Positions 12,012 to 13,703 of a DNA stretch of 13,703 nt are shown in pieces; within the stretch, counting starts at the first letter, position 1, and each line of letters opens with the position of its first letter. Made by a program: the position numbers and the translations under genes. A model generated the notes under the pieces. The model had not been told where the DNA came from, searched no databases, and saw only the letters and a program-made list of their open reading frames with translations. Source of the DNA: Candidatus Methanophagales archaeon (GTDB taxonomy: Archaea; Halobacteriota; Syntropharchaeia; Alkanophagales; Methanospirareceae); contig DAOUUS010000017.1 of assembly GCA_030668065.1 (NCBI GenBank), positions 1 to 13,703 of the forward strand, read 5' to 3'.

Positions 12012-13409
12012 ATGGAAGAAGAGATAAAAAAGGCGATAGATTTTGCGGTATCGAAAAAAGCGCGATATGCCGATCTCCGCATGGAACAGGGTTACGCAAC
12101 GGTAATCGAGCTAAGAGACAACATCTTCCGCGAGATGAGCTATGGTATAGCACAGGGACTGGGCGCGAGAGTGCTGTATAACAATTCCTGGGGCTTCTCG
12201 TCCTCAAATGAAATATCAAACCTGAAAGACACGTTTGAAGATGCTTTGAAGATCGGCCGAGCGATTTCGCTATCCAACGCGAAGACAGAGCCCATAAAAC
12301 TCGCAGATGCGAATGCAATAACCGAGCATTTCAAGTTGAAACCGAAGATAAACCCTGCTGACATCAGCATAGACGAGAAGAAGAGCATGGTTAAAGCTGC
12401 GTATAAAGCAGCAAAGGCACATTCGCCACTCATAAAGAGCGTTTCTATTTTGTATTTAGATGGCTATGAAGAGCAAATTTTTGCTAATTCCGAAGGCTGT
12501 TATATCGTGATGAAAACGCCCGCGGTCTTTATGCGCGTGCATGCGGTTGCAAAGAAAGGAGACGTTCTGCAAGAGGGTAGGGAAACAATAGGCGCAGTAG
12601 CGGGTTTTGAGGTCATCGAAGCGGAGAATCCGGAAGTTATGGGTGTGAATGCTGCGGATAAGGCGATTCGATTGCTTGATGCCGGATTACCACCTGCGGG
12701 TGAGTTACCTGTGATAATGGACCCGAAACTCACAGGCGTGTTCATGCACGAAGCGCTGGGTCATGCCGCAGAAGCCGACCATGTCCTTTACGGCGAGTCA
12801 ATATTGCAGGGTAAGTTAGGCGAGGAGATAGCTTATGACGGTTTGACGGTTGCTGACGATCCAACCATTGAGAACTCACATGGCTATTACAAATATGATG
12901 ATGAAGGCATACCATCTTCGAGGACAGAGCTGATAAAAGACGGTGTTTTGGTCTCCTATTTACATACTCGGGAGACGGCGGGTAGATTAGATGCCATGCC
13001 GACCTCGAATGCACGTGCGGCTGACTTTTCGGAGATGCCGATAGTCCGGATGAGCAATACGGTCATTGAGGAAGGCGACAGTAATTTTGATGATATGCGT
13101 AAGGATATTTCGTATGGTATATATGCAAAAGGTATGCGAGGCGGTCAGGTAGATACGATACGAGGCGAATTTCAGTTCAGTGCCGAGGAAGCGTTCCTGA
13201 TAGAAAAAGGTACGCTTACTAAGCGGCTGAAAAACGTTTCACTATCTGGTAGAACCTTAGATGTATTGAAGAACATAGATGCCGTAGGAAATGATAAAGC
13301 GCGCGGGTCAATAGGATTCTGTGGTAAGGATGGTCAGGATGCGCCGGTATCGGAATATGCACCGCATGTACGCGTGAAGCAGATACTGGTGGGTGGGGCT
13401 TCTTATTAG
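12012..13409 (+). CDS. tldD: TldD-family zinc metalloprotease
   Basis: 465 residues, typical for TldD. With its partner TldE/PmbA it forms a cytoplasmic protease that degrades unfolded peptides and, in bacteria, matures some modified peptides. The zinc site is clear: HEALGH (246-251) within MHEALGHAAEAD, and the third ligand Cys437 in GFCGKDGQDAPVSEYAPHVRV near the C-terminus. HTRETAGRLDAMPTSNARA, a TldD signature, lies between. The frame is open further upstream to 11853, but that extension reads through tRNA-Phe and the pyrI start; the ATG at 12012 gives the usual N-terminus (MEEEIKKAIDFA). No tldE/pmbA follows: the next gene converges. The partner gene must be elsewhere. Confidence 0.95.
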   Translation: MEEEIKKAIDFAVSKKARYADLRMEQGYATVIELRDNIFREMSYGIAQGLGARVLYNNSWGFSSSNEISNLKDTFEDALKIGRAISLSNAKTEPIKLADANAITEHFKLKPKINPADISIDEKKSMVKAAYKAAKAHSPLIKSVSILYLDGYEEQIFANSEGCYIVMKTPAVFMRVHAVAKKGDVLQEGRETIGAVAGFEVIEAENPEVMGVNAADKAIRLLDAGLPPAGELPVIMDPKLTGVFMHEALGHAAEADHVLYGESILQGKLGEEIAYDGLTVADDPTIENSHGYYKYDDEGIPSSRTELIKDGVLVSYLHTRETAGRLDAMPTSNARAADFSEMPIVRMSNTVIEEGDSNFDDMRKDISYGIYAKGMRGGQVDTIRGEFQFSAEEAFLIEKGTLTKRLKNVSLSGRTLDVLKNIDAVGNDKARGSIGFCGKDGQDAPVSEYAPHVRVKQILVGGASY

Positions 13410-13499
13410 AGTAGAGCGGAAAATAGTGTGAGAATAGAAGAATGAGCGGTGGTGGCAGCATGGGTTTTATCTTCTCATACCACTCTTTTGCCATTGCTC

Positions 13500-13528
13500 T
13501 TTTTTGAAACATTGTCAGGACAGTTTCA
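13500..13528 (+). terminator. 3' region between convergent tldD and prs
   Basis: A run of six T (13500-13505) on the plus strand is a plausible archaeal terminator for tldD. It is followed by a hairpin of GAAAC/GTTTC and TGTC/GACA with a 2-nt bulge (13506-13527), which overlaps the stop codon of the converging prs gene. Confidence 0.35.
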
Positions 13529-13703
13529 TTCTGTTCTGGTTTTAGAGCTTGTCTTCAGTACTCCCGCAAGCATCTTCGCTATGCTCACCTTGCTAAAGAC
13601 TGATTCAATCGTATCAGTAGTAATAACAGTTTTAACGCCTGCATTTAGCATTCGCAGTATGGCATTCTGCACAAACACGCCGTGTATGCACGCAACGTAA
13701 ATA
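13526..13703 (-). CDS. prs: Ribose-phosphate pyrophosphokinase (PRPP synthetase), C-terminal end
   Basis: 58 C-terminal residues are visible; the gene continues beyond the right edge. The frame reads CIHGVFVQNAILRMLNAG followed by VKTVITTDTIES and FSKVSIAKMLAGVL, matching the end of PRPP synthetase, where xTDTIxS forms part of the phosphate-binding region for ribose 5-phosphate. The enzyme makes PRPP from ATP and ribose 5-phosphate for purine, pyrimidine, histidine and NAD synthesis. A pyrimidine-regulation gene, pyrI, lies about 1.6 kb away on the same strand. The final residues (TSSKTRTE) are not conserved. It converges on tldD. Confidence is moderate to high because only a short stretch is available. 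Confidence 0.85.
   Translation of the reverse strand, partial: IYVACIHGVFVQNAILRMLNAGVKTVITTDTIESVFSKVSIAKMLAGVLKTSSKTRTE

Noticed and set aside
13449..13700. 83-residue plus-strand ORF at the right edge, considered as a possible tldE start
   Set aside because: It does not resemble TldE/PmbA; the opposite strand encodes the conserved end of PRPP synthetase.

Overview
The window looks archaeal, most likely a euryarchaeote of the methanogen or anaerobic methanotroph type. The evidence is an archaeal-form leucyl-tRNA synthetase, an aspartate carbamoyltransferase regulatory chain (PyrI), an archaeal Vms1-like release factor, a TldD protease, a tRNA-Phe without an encoded CCA, TATA-type promoters and several genes with no usable Shine-Dalgarno sequence. 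A lineage such as ANME-1 is only a guess.

Left part (1-5040) is a loose, accessory-looking region. It holds the C-terminal 324 residues of an oleate hydratase, a DUF7309/DUF6930-like protein of unknown function, a Na+/Ca2+ exchanger-family membrane protein and a divergent 50-residue zinc-ribbon protein. An exact 16-bp palindrome lies in the promoter region between the last two. Then comes a decayed stretch with a C-terminal piece of a VapC-type PIN toxin and a ~115-bp element with inverted ends, followed by an adjacent hicB-hicA toxin-antitoxin pair.

Middle and right part (5045-11963) is read on the minus strand in the order tRNA-Phe, pyrI, cobD-like decarboxylase, Vms1-like peptidyl-tRNA hydrolase, a truncated hsdM and leuS. 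The hsdM remnant stops just before leuS, and its last codons are read out of what looks like the leuS promoter. The pyrI start codon lies only 9 nt after the tRNA-Phe 3' end, which suggests one transcript cut by tRNA 3' processing. cobD and the Vms1-like gene are translationally coupled: the cobD stop codon is part of the next gene's Shine-Dalgarno sequence.

Far right: tldD runs on the plus strand from a 48-bp spacer shared with tRNA-Phe, and converges on the C-terminal end of a PRPP synthetase gene (prs) that leaves the window.

The best leads are the tRNA-Phe/pyrI arrangement, the palindromic operator, the hsdM/leuS deletion junction, the MITE-like element, and two intergenic blocks of degenerate ~9-12-nt tandem units. 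I saw no CRISPR array, no intact insertion sequence and no clearly new multi-gene system.
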